A stretch of 64,000 nucleotides of DNA from Paraburkholderia oxyphila NBRC 105797 (GTDB taxonomy: Bacteria; Pseudomonadota; Gammaproteobacteria; Burkholderiales; Burkholderiaceae), in NCBI RefSeq assembly GCF_000685075.1, contig NZ_BAYD01000014.1, positions 62,001 to 126,000 on the forward strand. Direction: 5' to 3'. Below are positions 27,243 to 36,405 of the stretch, piece after piece (the stretch's first letter is position 1; each line of letters opens with the position of its first letter). The notes beneath the pieces were generated by a model. The model saw only the letters and a program-made list of their open reading frames with translations. It was not told the DNA's origin and did no database searches. The translations under genes and the position numbers were made by a program.

Positions 27243-27391
27243 CCATCCGGACTATGACCGTCGGCTCTGGCATCGCACCAGATCTGCTGACCCTGCGCGA
27301 AAAACGATGCGCAGGCGCTCGCGGGCTCGTCGGCCTTGCCTTGCGGCGCGGCCGGCATACCGCCGGTGGGGAATTTCACCCCGCCCTGAAG
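27243..27391 (-). promoter_or_regulatory. FMN riboswitch (RFN element)
   Basis: On the minus strand the RFN core is present in order: AGGGCGGGGTGAAATTCCCC near the 5' end, ACCGGCGGTA, the GCCCGCGAGC arm, GGTCAGCAGATCTGGT, and TAGTCCGGATGG at the 3' end. About 185 bases separate it from the ribB start and contain a GACGCC/GGCGTC hairpin that could be part of the expression platform. Confidence 0.95.
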
Positions 27392-27588
27392 ACGCACTGA
27401 TTACCGGTTGAACCGGCCGGCAAAGGATACAACAGAGCGCGCCGTCGTGCAGCGCGGAAAAAAAACCGTAGACAGCCGTCGCGCGCCACGTCTTGTGCAC
27501 GGCGGGATGCCCGAGCGCGCAGTGGGTGGGCGCGTGCGAGCCTCCACTGTGAAACGCGCGGCGTATGCCGCAGTGCGCAACATCGCAC

Positions 27589-28407
27589 TCATTCAGGCTG
27601 CGCGGGCGCGACCGCCTGGGCGCCGCCCGGCAGCGGCGCATCCCAGCGCGGTGGCGTTTCGGCGTTCAGCGTCACGCGAAAAACGCGCGCCTCGGTGTCG
27701 CCGGGATTGCGCAGGCTGTGCGGCTGGTCCGCGTCGAACACGATCGCATCGCCGGTCGCGAGCAACTGGCGCCGGTCGTGCACGCTCACCTCGAGCGTGC
27801 CTTCGCTCACCACGAGGTTCACGGTCGTGCCCGGCGCGCGGCGCGTGCCCGGCTCGGTGTGCAGCGGCGCGATGCGCAGTTCGTGAAACTCGGCGGCGGC
27901 GGGACCGTCCTCGGGATAGAGTGCGCGCGCCGAGTAGCGTCCGTCGGCGCTCACGCGGCGCGACGCGCGCTCGGCAGGCAGATGCTCGAAGCCGCTCACC
28001 GCATGCCGCCGCAAGAACGCCGACACCGATACCTTGAGCGCCGCCGCCACCTTGCAGAGCACCTTGATCGACGGCACGCTGCGCGCGGACTCCACTTGCG
28101 CGAGCATCGCACGCGAGACGCCCGATGCACGGGCGAGCGCGTCGAGCGAGAGCTGGCGCTCGGCACGCAAGCGCGCCAGGTTCACGCCGACGAGATATTC
28201 GAGCGCATCGAAAGGACCGTCGGCGCGCGCGGCGCCGTTAGAACCCGCGGACGCATGGGCGGCGAGATCCTGCTCATCCCGTTCGTCAGTTCTGCGATCG
28301 ATGTGCGGATCGACGATCTGTCGATCATCGGCGAGATGATTCGCACTCCGATACGTGACCGGACGATCGGCCTGCGCGTCCCTCACGAGCGCGAGCGTTG
28401 AATGCAT
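27589..28407 (-). CDS. XRE-family regulator with C-terminal cupin domain
   Basis: A 272-residue regulator. After a polar N-terminus of about 75 residues, an HTH_3 domain (about 79-135, with LDALARASGVSRAMLAQVE) is followed by a cupin_2 sensor (about 195-260, with HTEPGTRRAPG and DADQPHSLRNPG). This architecture is used by SutR/PuuR-type regulators of sulphur, amine or amino-acid genes. GGAGG lies six bases before the ATG at 28407. The next gene upstream on the strand is an MFS exporter, 230 bases away, with its own regulator, so the target is not obvious. Confidence 0.85.
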   Translation of the reverse strand: MHSTLALVRDAQADRPVTYRSANHLADDRQIVDPHIDRRTDERDEQDLAAHASAGSNGAARADGPFDALEYLVGVNLARLRAERQLSLDALARASGVSRAMLAQVESARSVPSIKVLCKVAAALKVSVSAFLRRHAVSGFEHLPAERASRRVSADGRYSARALYPEDGPAAAEFHELRIAPLHTEPGTRRAPGTTVNLVVSEGTLEVSVHDRRQLLATGDAIVFDADQPHSLRNPGDTEARVFRVTLNAETPPRWDAPLPGGAQAVAPAQPE

Positions 28408-28637
28408 GGCATGCCTCCCAGACGCGCCGTGAACCGGCGCAAGTGCTTGAATGGAGGCAAGACTAGCATCGCGTCCGGCCACGCCCAACGAAGTTATCTT
28501 CACACTGTTATCAGCATTGCAGAGCGCGAATTCGGGAATGCTTTTGCGTCGTGGCGATATATGCGCAGGCCGCGCGCGCCCAGCCGCCGCGTGCGGATGG
28601 CTACGGCCACGCGCGGCTGGCCGCAGCCTCGCGCTGC
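28408..28637 (-). promoter_or_regulatory. Upstream region of the XRE-cupin gene with direct repeats
   Basis: Two GTTATC hexamers (28493-28498 and 28507-28512 on the plus strand) lie 14 bases apart, start to start, in the only AT-rich part of the gap, about 90 bases before the start. They are candidate self-binding sites. Confidence 0.3.
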
Positions 28638-29828
28638 TCAGCAGGCGTCCTGGCGCACGGCCATGCCCGCGGCGCGCAGCGGCGCCGTGCGCGCGTCCAG
28701 GCGCGCCGCCGCCCACGTGAGGATGAGCGCCGCAATCGCGACGGCAGCGGCCACCCATGGCAACGCCGCGAGCGCGATGCCGTGCGTGATCGCGAGGCCA
28801 CCGAGCCAGGCGCCCATCGCATTGCCCATGTTGAACGCGCCGATGTTCAGCGTCGATGCGAGGTTGGGCGCCGCAGACGCCTTCGCGACCACGCGCATCT
28901 GCAGCGGCGGCACGGTGGCGAAGGCGGCGATGCCCCACACGAACACGGTGATCGCGGCGGGCACGCTTGCGTGGCTCGTCTTCGTGAAGATCGCCATGAC
29001 CACGGCGAGCGCCGCGAGTATGCCCATCAGCGAAGGCATGAGCGCGCGGTCCGCGAGCTTGCCGCCAAGCGTATTGCCGAGCGTGAGGCCAACGCCGAAC
29101 AGCACGAGCAACAGCGTGACGCCTCGCGGCGAGAAACCGCTGACCTGCTCGAGAATCGGCGCAATGTAGGTGAACACGACGAACACGCCGCCAAAGCCGA
29201 GCACCGTCATGCCAAGCGCGAGCCACACTTGCGGGTCGCGCAGCACGCGCACTTCATGGCCGAGGCTCGCGGGCGCGATGTCGTGGCGGTTCGGCACCAG
29301 CGCCGTCACGCCGATGAGCGAAACCACGCCCAGCCCACTCACGATCCAGAACGCGACGCGCCAGCCGAACTGCTGGCCGATGGCTGTGCCGAACGGCACG
29401 CCGAGCACGGTGGCGAGCGTGAGGCCCGTGAACATCATCGCGATGGCGCTCGCGCGCTTTTCCTGTGGCACGAGCGAGGCCGCCACCACGGCGCCGATGC
29501 CGAAGAACGAGCCGTGCGCGAACGAAGCCACGACGCGCGCGACCATCAGCAGCGCGTAGTTGCCGGCGATCGCGCACATCACGTTGCCGACGATGAACAC
29601 GCCCATCAGCAGTTGCAGCGCGAGCTTGCGCGGCATGCGGCTCGTGAGCACGGCGAGCAGCGGCGCACCGACCGCGACGCCGAGCGCGTAGCCCGACACG
29701 AGCAGGCCCGCGGCGGGAATCGTCACGCTCAGATCGCGCGCGACGTCGGGCAAGAGGCCCATGATGAGGAACTCGGTGGTGCCGATGGCAAAGGCGCTGA
29801 TCGCCAGCGCGAGCAAGGGAAGGGGCAT
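28638..29828 (-). CDS. MFS exporter, DHA1 family (AraJ/YdhP-like)
   Basis: A 396-residue inner-membrane protein with twelve predicted helices. It opens with MPLPLLALAISAFAIGTTEF, shows the DHA1 loop motif with Arg in SRMPRKLALQ, and the motif C-like stretch in helix 5. Such carriers export sugars, drugs or amino-acid derivatives. The start at 29828 is chosen by homology of the first helix; the open frame continues to 29933. It is divergent from a LysR regulator across 166 bases, the usual arrangement for an inducible exporter. Confidence 0.88.
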   Translation of the reverse strand: MPLPLLALAISAFAIGTTEFLIMGLLPDVARDLSVTIPAAGLLVSGYALGVAVGAPLLAVLTSRMPRKLALQLLMGVFIVGNVMCAIAGNYALLMVARVVASFAHGSFFGIGAVVAASLVPQEKRASAIAMMFTGLTLATVLGVPFGTAIGQQFGWRVAFWIVSGLGVVSLIGVTALVPNRHDIAPASLGHEVRVLRDPQVWLALGMTVLGFGGVFVVFTYIAPILEQVSGFSPRGVTLLLVLFGVGLTLGNTLGGKLADRALMPSLMGILAALAVVMAIFTKTSHASVPAAITVFVWGIAAFATVPPLQMRVVAKASAAPNLASTLNIGAFNMGNAMGAWLGGLAITHGIALAALPWVAAAVAIAALILTWAAARLDARTAPLRAAGMAVRQDAC

Positions 29829-29937
29829 CGAAATCTCCGAATGGCAGCCTGGGTTCGCATGGCGCGCGCCGCGCGGGGTGGTCCGGCGTCGGTCCGGCAT
29901 TGGCCAGGAAAACACGCGCATTGTCGCGGCCACTCGT

Positions 29938-29951
29938 CAATTTGATAATTG
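29938..29951. promoter_or_regulatory. Candidate LysR operator in the divergent region
   Basis: CAATT-TGAT-AATTG is a palindrome with perfect 5-bp arms and contains the T-N11-A pattern expected of LysR sites. It lies 44 bases upstream of the LysR gene. A related CAATTG follows at about 29973. Confidence 0.45.
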
Positions 29952-29994
29952 GCGTAGCATTTGAAGCATTTTCAATTGTGATCGAATAATCGCC

Positions 29995-31008
29995 ATGGAC
30001 AATCTCGGCGACGTGCGCCTCTTCGTGGAGGCGGCGCGGCTCGGCAGCCTTTCGGCGGCGGGCCGCAAGCTCGGGCTCACGCCCGCGGCCGCGAGCGCCC
30101 GGCTCGCGCGGCTCGAGGCGGAGCTGCATGCGCGCCTGTTCGAGCGCACGACCCGCCAACTGCGGCTGACGGACGAAGGCCGTCTCTATCTGACCTGCAG
30201 CGAGCACGCCTTGCGCTCGCTCGATGATGCCAAGGCCGCGCTGCAGGAGGGCCAGAACGCGGTGCGAGGCAAGCTGCGCATTTCGGCGACTTCGGACTTC
30301 GGCCGCAATCTGCTGATGAAATGGCTCGACGAATTCCGGGTGCTCTACCCCGATGTGCGCTTCGCGCTGACGCTCACCGACACCATTTCGAATCTCGTGC
30401 TCGATGACATCGATCTCGCGATCCGCTTCGGCACGCCGGCCGACAGCTCGCTCGTGGCGCGGCCGCTCGCGCCGAACCGGCGCGTGCTCTGCGCCTCGCC
30501 CGCGTACCTCGCGCGCAAGGGCGTGCCGCACGAGCCCAGCGATCTGGCCCGATTCGATTGCATCGTGATCAGCTCGGTGGCCGGGCCGGTGAACGAATGG
30601 AGCTTCACGCGTGATGGCCAAACGCAGACCTACACCGTGCCGATGGAGGACGCCCTCGAAACCACCGACGGCGCAGTCGCGCGCCAATGGTCGCTGTGCG
30701 GCTACGGCCTTGCCGTGAAATCGATCTGGGACGTGGCCGACGACCTGCGGGCCGGGCGCCTGAAGATCGTCATGCCGGACTGGCGCTATCCTGACGCGCC
30801 GCTGCACGCGCTCTACCACCGCAACCGCTTTCTCGCGCCGCGCGTGCGGGCGCTGCTCGAGTTCCTGACCGAGCGCTTCGCGCAGACCGCCGGCGAGCTC
30901 AATGCGCTCGTGCCCTGCACCGACGAAGCGGCGCCCGGCGAGCGGCGGCGCAACGCGCCGCGGGCAGCGCGCGGGCCCAACCGTCGACCCAACCGCGTCG
31001 GCGCATAA
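29995..31008 (+). CDS. LysR-family transcriptional regulator
   Basis: A 337-residue regulator with an N-terminal winged helix (residues 3-62, LGSLSAAGRKLGLTPAAASARL) and a type-2 periplasmic-binding-like effector domain (residues 90-295). About 35 extra Arg/Pro-rich residues form the C-terminus. The sequence resembles the CrgA/DmlR group (HTH followed by RLRLTDEGRLYL). It probably controls the divergent MFS exporter and itself. Confidence 0.9.
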   Translation: MDNLGDVRLFVEAARLGSLSAAGRKLGLTPAAASARLARLEAELHARLFERTTRQLRLTDEGRLYLTCSEHALRSLDDAKAALQEGQNAVRGKLRISATSDFGRNLLMKWLDEFRVLYPDVRFALTLTDTISNLVLDDIDLAIRFGTPADSSLVARPLAPNRRVLCASPAYLARKGVPHEPSDLARFDCIVISSVAGPVNEWSFTRDGQTQTYTVPMEDALETTDGAVARQWSLCGYGLAVKSIWDVADDLRAGRLKIVMPDWRYPDAPLHALYHRNRFLAPRVRALLEFLTERFAQTAGELNALVPCTDEAAPGERRRNAPRAARGPNRRPNRVGA

Positions 31009-31221
31009 GGCTATAATGCTGGATTGCGCTGAATGACGATTCGCGCCGCGAACTGGCGGCAAAAATACGCAAAAGCACGCGAATCGCCCCTATTGGGACA
31101 CGCCACGGCCCGCGCGGCCCGGCTCTCGTTTCAGCCCTCTTTTTATCACCGTAGTCCCGAAGTGCACGCGTGCATCAACCGGACGACGCCCCCAGGTAAA
31201 CCACTGCGAACGGCGACCCCG

Positions 31222-32595
31222 ATGACCAAGAAAGTTTATGTAAAGACCTTTGGCTGCCAGATGAATGAGTACGACTCCGACAAGATGGTCGACGTACTCG
31301 GCGCCGCTGAAGGCCTCGTGAAAACCGATACCCCCGAAGACGCGGACGTCATTCTCTTCAACACCTGTTCGGTGCGCGAAAAGGCCCAGGAGAAGGTGTT
31401 CTCCGACCTCGGCCGCGTGCGCGAACTGAAGGAAGCGAACCCGAACCTGCTGATCGGCGTGGGCGGCTGCGTGGCGAGCCAGGAAGGCGCGGCCATCGTG
31501 CAGCGCGCGCCGTACGTCGACCTCGTGTTCGGCCCGCAGACCCTGCACCGCCTGCCGCAGATGATCGACGCGCGCCGCGCCTCGGGCCGCGCGCAGGTCG
31601 ACATCACGTTCCCCGAAATCGAGAAGTTCGACCACCTGCCGCCCGCGCGTGTGGAAGGCCCGAGCGCGTTCGTCTCGATCATGGAAGGCTGCTCGAAGTA
31701 CTGCAGCTATTGCGTCGTGCCGTATACGCGCGGCGAGGAAGTCTCGCGACCGCTCGACGACGTGCTCACGGAAGTCGCCGGCCTCGCCGACCAGGGCGTG
31801 CGCGAAGTCACGCTGCTCGGCCAGAACGTCAATGCCTATCGCGGCGCGCTCACGCAAGGCGCGCAGGACATCGCCGATTTCGCCACGCTGATCGAATACG
31901 TCGCCGACATCCCCGGCATCGAGCGCATCCGCTACACCACTTCGCATCCGAAGGAATTCACGCAGCGCCTGATCGACGCCTATGCGAAGGTGCCCAAGCT
32001 CGTGAGCCATCTGCACCTGCCCGTGCAGCACGGCTCGGACCGCGTGCTGATGGCCATGAAGCGCGGCTATACCGTGCTCGAATACAAGTCGGTCATCCGC
32101 AAGCTGCGCGCGATTCGCCCCGACCTGTCGCTCTCCACGGACATCATCGTGGGTTTCCCCGGCGAGACCGAAGAGGACTTCGAGAAGACCATGGCGCTCG
32201 TCGAGGAGATGAAGTACGACACGAGCTTCTCGTTCATCTATAGCCCGCGCCCCGGCACGCCGGCTGCGAATCTGCACGACGACACGCCGCGCGAGGTCAA
32301 GCTCAAACGCCTGCAGCACCTGCAGGCCACGATCGAAGAGAACGTGCAGCGCATCAGCCAGTCGATGCTCGGCCGGGTCGAGCGCATTCTGGTGGAAGGG
32401 CCGTCGCGCAAGGACCCGAGCGAACTCTCCGGCCGCACCGAGAACAACCGCGTCGTGAACTTCCCGGCGCCGCTCGCCTCGCACGCGCGCCTGATCGGCC
32501 AGATGATCGACGTGAAGATCAACCACGCCTACCCGCACTCGCTGCGCGGCGAGCTCGTGCTCGCGCACGAGGACACTTCGGCGCTCACGCACTGA
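31222..32595 (+). CDS. miaB: tRNA-2-methylthio-N6-dimethylallyladenosine synthase
   Basis: Radical-SAM enzyme that adds methylthio to i6A37 of tRNAs reading UNN codons. The 457-residue product has the N-terminal domain Cys residues (FGCQMN, NTCSVRE, GGCVA), the radical-SAM cluster motif CSKYCSYC, and a C-terminal TRAM domain with the [11 protein letters not shown] segment. The ATG at 31222 is placed at [15 protein letters not shown]; the frame is open further upstream to 31033. It heads the plus-strand block leading to glyS. Confidence 0.96.
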   Translation: MTKKVYVKTFGCQMNEYDSDKMVDVLGAAEGLVKTDTPEDADVILFNTCSVREKAQEKVFSDLGRVRELKEANPNLLIGVGGCVASQEGAAIVQRAPYVDLVFGPQTLHRLPQMIDARRASGRAQVDITFPEIEKFDHLPPARVEGPSAFVSIMEGCSKYCSYCVVPYTRGEEVSRPLDDVLTEVAGLADQGVREVTLLGQNVNAYRGALTQGAQDIADFATLIEYVADIPGIERIRYTTSHPKEFTQRLIDAYAKVPKLVSHLHLPVQHGSDRVLMAMKRGYTVLEYKSVIRKLRAIRPDLSLSTDIIVGFPGETEEDFEKTMALVEEMKYDTSFSFIYSPRPGTPAANLHDDTPREVKLKRLQHLQATIEENVQRISQSMLGRVERILVEGPSRKDPSELSGRTENNRVVNFPAPLASHARLIGQMIDVKINHAYPHSLRGELVLAHEDTSALTH

Positions 32596-32624
32596 CCGGC
32601 GCCTGAACGGAGTTCACTGATACC

Positions 32625-33719
32625 TTGAAGCCCAATCAGCAGCATCTGGAATTCACCGCGCCGCGCGACGACAACGCGCGGCTCGCCAATCTCTGCGGCC
32701 CCCTCGACGAAAACCTGCGGCAGATCGAACAGGCGCTCGACGTGACCCTCGCGCGACGCGGCCATCGCATCTCGATTCGCGGACGTGGCGCGAAACTCGC
32801 GCTCGCCGCGCTCGAAAACTTCTACAACCAGGCGCGCGATCCGCTTTCCGTCGACGACATCCAGCTCGCGCTCGTTGAAGCGCGGCATCCCGCCAACGGT
32901 GCGCGCGCGAGCGGCAACGGCGGACTGCGGGCGAACGGCGTCAACGACGCCACGGAGATCGACCCGCGCTTCCGCGGCGACCCCGATCACCCGTTCGACG
33001 AGCCCGCGCGCGAAGGCGTCGACGTCGAGGAGCTCGGTCCGAAGCTCTACACGCGCCGCGCCGACCTGCGCGGCCGCACGCCCGCACAGCGCGAGTACCT
33101 CAAGCAGATCATCTCGCACGACGTGACGTTCGGCGTCGGGCCGGCGGGCACGGGCAAGACCTATCTCGCCGTCGCCTGCGCGGTGGACGCGCTCGAGCGC
33201 GACCAGGTCAAGCGCATCGTGCTCACGCGTCCGGCCGTGGAAGCGGGCGAGCGCCTCGGATTCCTGCCGGGTGACCTCGCGCAGAAGGTGGACCCGTATC
33301 TGCGTCCTTTGTATGACGCGCTCTACGACCTGCTCGGCTTCGACAAGACCGCGAAGATGTTCGAGCGCCAGATGATCGAGATTGCGCCGCTCGCCTACAT
33401 GCGCGGACGCACGCTCAATCACGCGTTCATCATCCTCGACGAGGCGCAGAACACCACGCCCGAGCAGATGAAGATGTTCTTGACGCGTATCGGCTTCGGC
33501 TCGAAGGCCGTCGTGACCGGCGACACCACCCAGGTGGACCTGCCGCGCGGCCAGAAGAGCGGGCTGATCGAGGCGCAGCAGGTGCTCGCCAACGTGCGCG
33601 GCATCGCGCTCACGCGCTTCACCAGCGCCGACGTCGTGCGCCATCCGCTCGTCGCGCGTATCGTCGAGGCCTACGACGCGCACTCGAAGAAGGACGAAGG
33701 CAACGGCGACGCGCGCTGA
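32625..33719 (+). CDS. ybeZ: PhoH-like ATPase (YbeZ)
   Basis: P-loop ATPase of 364 residues associated with the endoribonuclease YbeY and rRNA maturation. The PhoH domain (from about residue 145) has Walker [10 protein letters not shown], the [10 protein letters not shown] segment, and Walker B IILDEAQN. The start is the TTG at 32625, 29 bases after miaB; no ATG fits the N-terminal [19 protein letters not shown] segment. ybeY follows 34 bases on. An insertion of about 35 residues between the N-terminal domain and the PhoH core is Gly/Asn/Asp-rich. Confidence 0.93.
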   Translation: MKPNQQHLEFTAPRDDNARLANLCGPLDENLRQIEQALDVTLARRGHRISIRGRGAKLALAALENFYNQARDPLSVDDIQLALVEARHPANGARASGNGGLRANGVNDATEIDPRFRGDPDHPFDEPAREGVDVEELGPKLYTRRADLRGRTPAQREYLKQIISHDVTFGVGPAGTGKTYLAVACAVDALERDQVKRIVLTRPAVEAGERLGFLPGDLAQKVDPYLRPLYDALYDLLGFDKTAKMFERQMIEIAPLAYMRGRTLNHAFIILDEAQNTTPEQMKMFLTRIGFGSKAVVTGDTTQVDLPRGQKSGLIEAQQVLANVRGIALTRFTSADVVRHPLVARIVEAYDAHSKKDEGNGDAR

Positions 33720-33753
33720 TCCGCACGCTCGAGACGACACGCCACCACGCACC

Positions 33754-34215
33754 ATGCCCCGCGCACCGAAACTCAAACTGAACGTGCAGTTCCCCGCCGC
33801 GAAGGCGTTTCCCGAGCACAAGGCCGCGCTGCCACGGGCGACCGTGGCAGCGTGGGTGAAGGCCGCCCTCTTCGCCGATGCCGAGCTGACCGTGCGCTTC
33901 GTCGACGCCGACGAAGGCCGCACGCTCAACCGCCAGTATCGCGGCAAGGACTATGCGACCAACGTCCTCACCTTCGCCTACGCCGAGAGCGAGGACGACC
34001 CCGTGACGGGCGACCTGATCCTCTGCTGCCCGGTGGTGGAGAAGGAAGCCGCCGAGCAGGGCAAGCCGCTGTCGGCGCACTACGCGCACCTGCTCGTGCA
34101 CGGCACGCTGCACGCGCAAGGCTACGATCACGAGGACGACGCCGAAGCCGAAGAGATGGAAGGCATCGAGACCGAAGTCCTCAACTCGCTCGGCTTTCCC
34201 GATCCGTACAAGTAA
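33754..34215 (+). CDS. ybeY: Endoribonuclease YbeY
   Basis: Metal-dependent RNase for 16S rRNA 3' maturation and ribosome quality control. The 153-residue protein has the signature [14 protein letters not shown] with three zinc-binding His, and the upstream TNVLTFAY segment. It follows ybeZ closely and precedes chaC, where many proteobacteria have corC directly. Confidence 0.95.
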   Translation: MPRAPKLKLNVQFPAAKAFPEHKAALPRATVAAWVKAALFADAELTVRFVDADEGRTLNRQYRGKDYATNVLTFAYAESEDDPVTGDLILCCPVVEKEAAEQGKPLSAHYAHLLVHGTLHAQGYDHEDDAEAEEMEGIETEVLNSLGFPDPYK

Positions 34216-34252
34216 GGCCTCGGCTGGTCTTTCCCGCCCTGCCACGTCCGAT

Positions 34253-35077
34253 ATGAACGACAAGCGCGCGAACGATTCCGGTGATGTTTCCGAACCGCTG
34301 ATGGATGGCGGAGCGCCCTCTGGCGGGGCGCCCTCTGGCGGAGCGCCCTCCGGCGGAGCGCCCTCCGGCGGAGCGCCCTCCGGCGGGGCGGCCTCCGGCG
34401 AGAAACCCTTGTCCGCGGGCGGCAAGCCCTCCGGGCGAGTGTCCCACGCCAGCACGGCGCTGCCTTGCCCCGGCTATCCGCCGTCGCTCGGCGAGCCGCG
34501 CCTGCTCAGCGAAGACGAACTGCGCGCGTCGCTCGACTGCACGCTCCAGCAATGGGACCGCACGAGCGACATCTGGCTGTTCGGCTATGGCTCGCTGATC
34601 TGGAACCCGGGCCTGCCGACCGTCGAAAACGTGCGCTCTCGCGTGCACGGCTACCATCGCGGGCTCTATTTGTGGTCACGCGTGAATCGCGGCACGCCCG
34701 AGCAACCGGGCCTCGTGCTTGCGCTCGACCGTGGCGGCTCGTGCGCCGGCGTGGCCTTTCGCTTGGGCGCCGATGGCGTCATGCCGCATCTGGAAGCGCT
34801 CTGGCGCCGCGAAATGCCGATGGGATCGTATCGGCCCGCCTGGCTGCCCTGCGCGCTCGCCGACGGCCGGCGCGTCGCGGCGCTCGCCTTCGTCATGCGC
34901 CGCGATGTGCCCACTTACACCGGCAAGCTCGATGAAAACACGGTGCGCACCGTGTTCGGCTGTGCCGAGGGCCGCTATGGCACGACGCTCGACTACGTGC
35001 GGCGCACCGTGGAGGCGCTGCGCGAGAGCGGCATGCCCGACCGGGCGCTGGAGCGGCTGCTCGCGCGCTGCGCGTGA
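34253..35077 (+). CDS. chaC: Glutathione-specific gamma-glutamylcyclotransferase (ChaC family)
   Basis: Enzyme that splits glutathione into 5-oxoproline and Cys-Gly. The catalytic domain (from about residue 103) has the substrate loop LFGYGSLIWNPG and the later catalytic Glu in LWRREMPMGSYRP. The first 85 residues are an unusual Gly/Ala/Pro/Ser-rich leader with five GGAPS repeats and one GGAAS, probably disordered. It lies between ybeY (37 bases upstream) and corC (169 bases downstream). Confidence 0.9.
   Translation: MNDKRANDSGDVSEPLMDGGAPSGGAPSGGAPSGGAPSGGAPSGGAASGEKPLSAGGKPSGRVSHASTALPCPGYPPSLGEPRLLSEDELRASLDCTLQQWDRTSDIWLFGYGSLIWNPGLPTVENVRSRVHGYHRGLYLWSRVNRGTPEQPGLVLALDRGGSCAGVAFRLGADGVMPHLEALWRREMPMGSYRPAWLPCALADGRRVAALAFVMRRDVPTYTGKLDENTVRTVFGCAEGRYGTTLDYVRRTVEALRESGMPDRALERLLARCA
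34307..34396. repeat. 15-bp tandem repeat in chaC (six copies)
   Basis: Six head-to-tail copies of GGCGGAGCGCCCTCY with A/G and C/T variation, encoding GGAPS five times and GGAAS once. Multiples of three keep the reading frame if copies are gained or lost. Confidence 0.95.
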
Positions 35078-35153
35078 GCCGGTGCCGTCGCGCCGGGCCG
35101 CGGGTTTGTTCCATCGCACGAGCGCCCCGCATCCAGGTTAGGATTGATCTGCG

Positions 35154-35176
35154 GGCATGCCCTACACGGGCGTGCC
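35154..35176 (+). terminator. Hairpin between chaC and corC
   Basis: GGCATGCCC and GGGCGTGCC form a 9-bp stem with one G-T pair and a 5-base loop, 77 bases after chaC. No T run follows, so the role is uncertain. Confidence 0.35.
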
Positions 35177-35246
35177 ACATGCATGTTGTATCCTTTCCTA
35201 TCCGCAACAGCGCGCCCCGCCATCAAGAGGCCCAGGGCGCACCACC

Positions 35247-36140
35247 ATGAACGACTCCTATCCCAGTCGACGACAAACCGACAAACCGCAGGAAAAGCGC
35301 TCCCTCCTCGAGCGGCTGACCGACTTCATCTCGCCCGAGCCCGACTCGCGCAGCGAGCTTCTCGAAATCCTCCAGGACGCGCACGCGCGCAATCTGATCG
35401 ACGCCGATTCGCTTTCGATGATCGAGGGCGTATTTCAGGTGTCCGAGCTCTGCGCGCGCGACATCATGGTGCCGCGCGCCCAGATGGATGCGATCAACAT
35501 CGCCGAGACCCCCGACCAGTTCATCCCCTTCGTGCTGGACAAGGCGCACTCGCGCTATCCAGTCTACGAAGGCAACCGCGACAACGTGATTGGCGTGCTG
35601 CTCGCGAAAGACCTGCTGCGCTACTACGCCGAAGAGGAATTCGACGTGCGCGGCATGCTGCGCCCGGCCGTGTTCATCCCCGAGTCCAAGCGCCTGAACG
35701 TGCTGCTGCACGACTTTCGCCAGAACCGCAATCACATCGCCATCGTCGTGGACGAATACGGCGGCGTGGCCGGCCTCATCACGATCGAGGACGTGCTCGA
35801 GCAGATCGTCGGCGACATCGAGGACGAATACGACTTCGACGAGGAAAGCGGCAACATCATCGCCTCGCCCGACGGGCGCTTCCGCGTGCGCGCGCTCACC
35901 GAGATCGAGCAGTTCAACGATGCGTTCGGCACCCATTACTCGGACGATGAAGTCGATACCATCGGCGGGTTCGTCACGCACCATTTCGGGCACGTGCCGC
36001 ATCGCGGCGAAAAAGTGCGCATCGACGACCTGATTTTCGAGGTCCTGCGCGCCGACGCCCGCCAGGTGCACATGCTGCTCGTGCGCCGCGACCCGCTCGC
36101 GGGCCAGCGCGAAGCCGCGCTGCAGCCGCCGGGGACCTGA
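35247..36140 (+). CDS. corC: CBS-domain protein CorC/YbeX
   Basis: Cytoplasmic protein of 297 residues linked to magnesium/cobalt efflux and ribosome homeostasis. Two CBS motifs (residues 72-195, with DIMVPRAQMDAI and VDEYGGVAGLITIEDVLEQIVGDI in parts) are followed by a CorC_HlyC transporter-associated domain (about 210-290). Start ATG 35247 is chosen; the open frame upstream overlaps a hairpin. It belongs to the ybeZ-ybeY-corC-lnt cluster but is followed by a terminator. Confidence 0.94.
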   Translation: MNDSYPSRRQTDKPQEKRSLLERLTDFISPEPDSRSELLEILQDAHARNLIDADSLSMIEGVFQVSELCARDIMVPRAQMDAINIAETPDQFIPFVLDKAHSRYPVYEGNRDNVIGVLLAKDLLRYYAEEEFDVRGMLRPAVFIPESKRLNVLLHDFRQNRNHIAIVVDEYGGVAGLITIEDVLEQIVGDIEDEYDFDEESGNIIASPDGRFRVRALTEIEQFNDAFGTHYSDDEVDTIGGFVTHHFGHVPHRGEKVRIDDLIFEVLRADARQVHMLLVRRDPLAGQREAALQPPGT

Positions 36141-36194
36141 CACCACCAGCGCAAAGCGCTTTAAGCGCTATCGGTACGCCAAGCACTTCGGACG

Positions 36195-36219
36195 ACGCCG
36201 GCCCTCGGGCCGGCGTTTT
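36195..36219 (+). terminator. Intrinsic terminator between corC and lnt
   Basis: ACGCCGGCC and GGCCGGCGT form a 9-bp perfect stem with a CTCG tetraloop followed by TTTT (one T counted in the stem). It starts 55 bases after corC, so lnt must rely on its own promoter or on read-through. Confidence 0.8.
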
Positions 36220-36405
36220 ACCTTGTGGCACGCGTAGCGTGAGCCGCGCGCGATCGGTCCCCAAACGACCGCCCCGACGCCACACATTGCCGACGCGCGA
36301 AAATGCTATCGTTGCGCTCGCTGCACGCACGGCGCGTGCGGCGAACGTTTTGCAACCCGCGCCCCGAGCGCCCCTGCAGCCGGACTGCAGCGCCCAAGCA
36401 CATTC

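Noticed and set aside
27035..27397. Minus-strand frame across the FMN riboswitch
   Set aside because: It is translation of the RFN element and leader RNA; the structure explains the conservation.
28638..31008. MFS exporter and LysR pair considered as a novel resistance locus
   Set aside because: The arrangement is common and nothing in the sequence points to a drug substrate.
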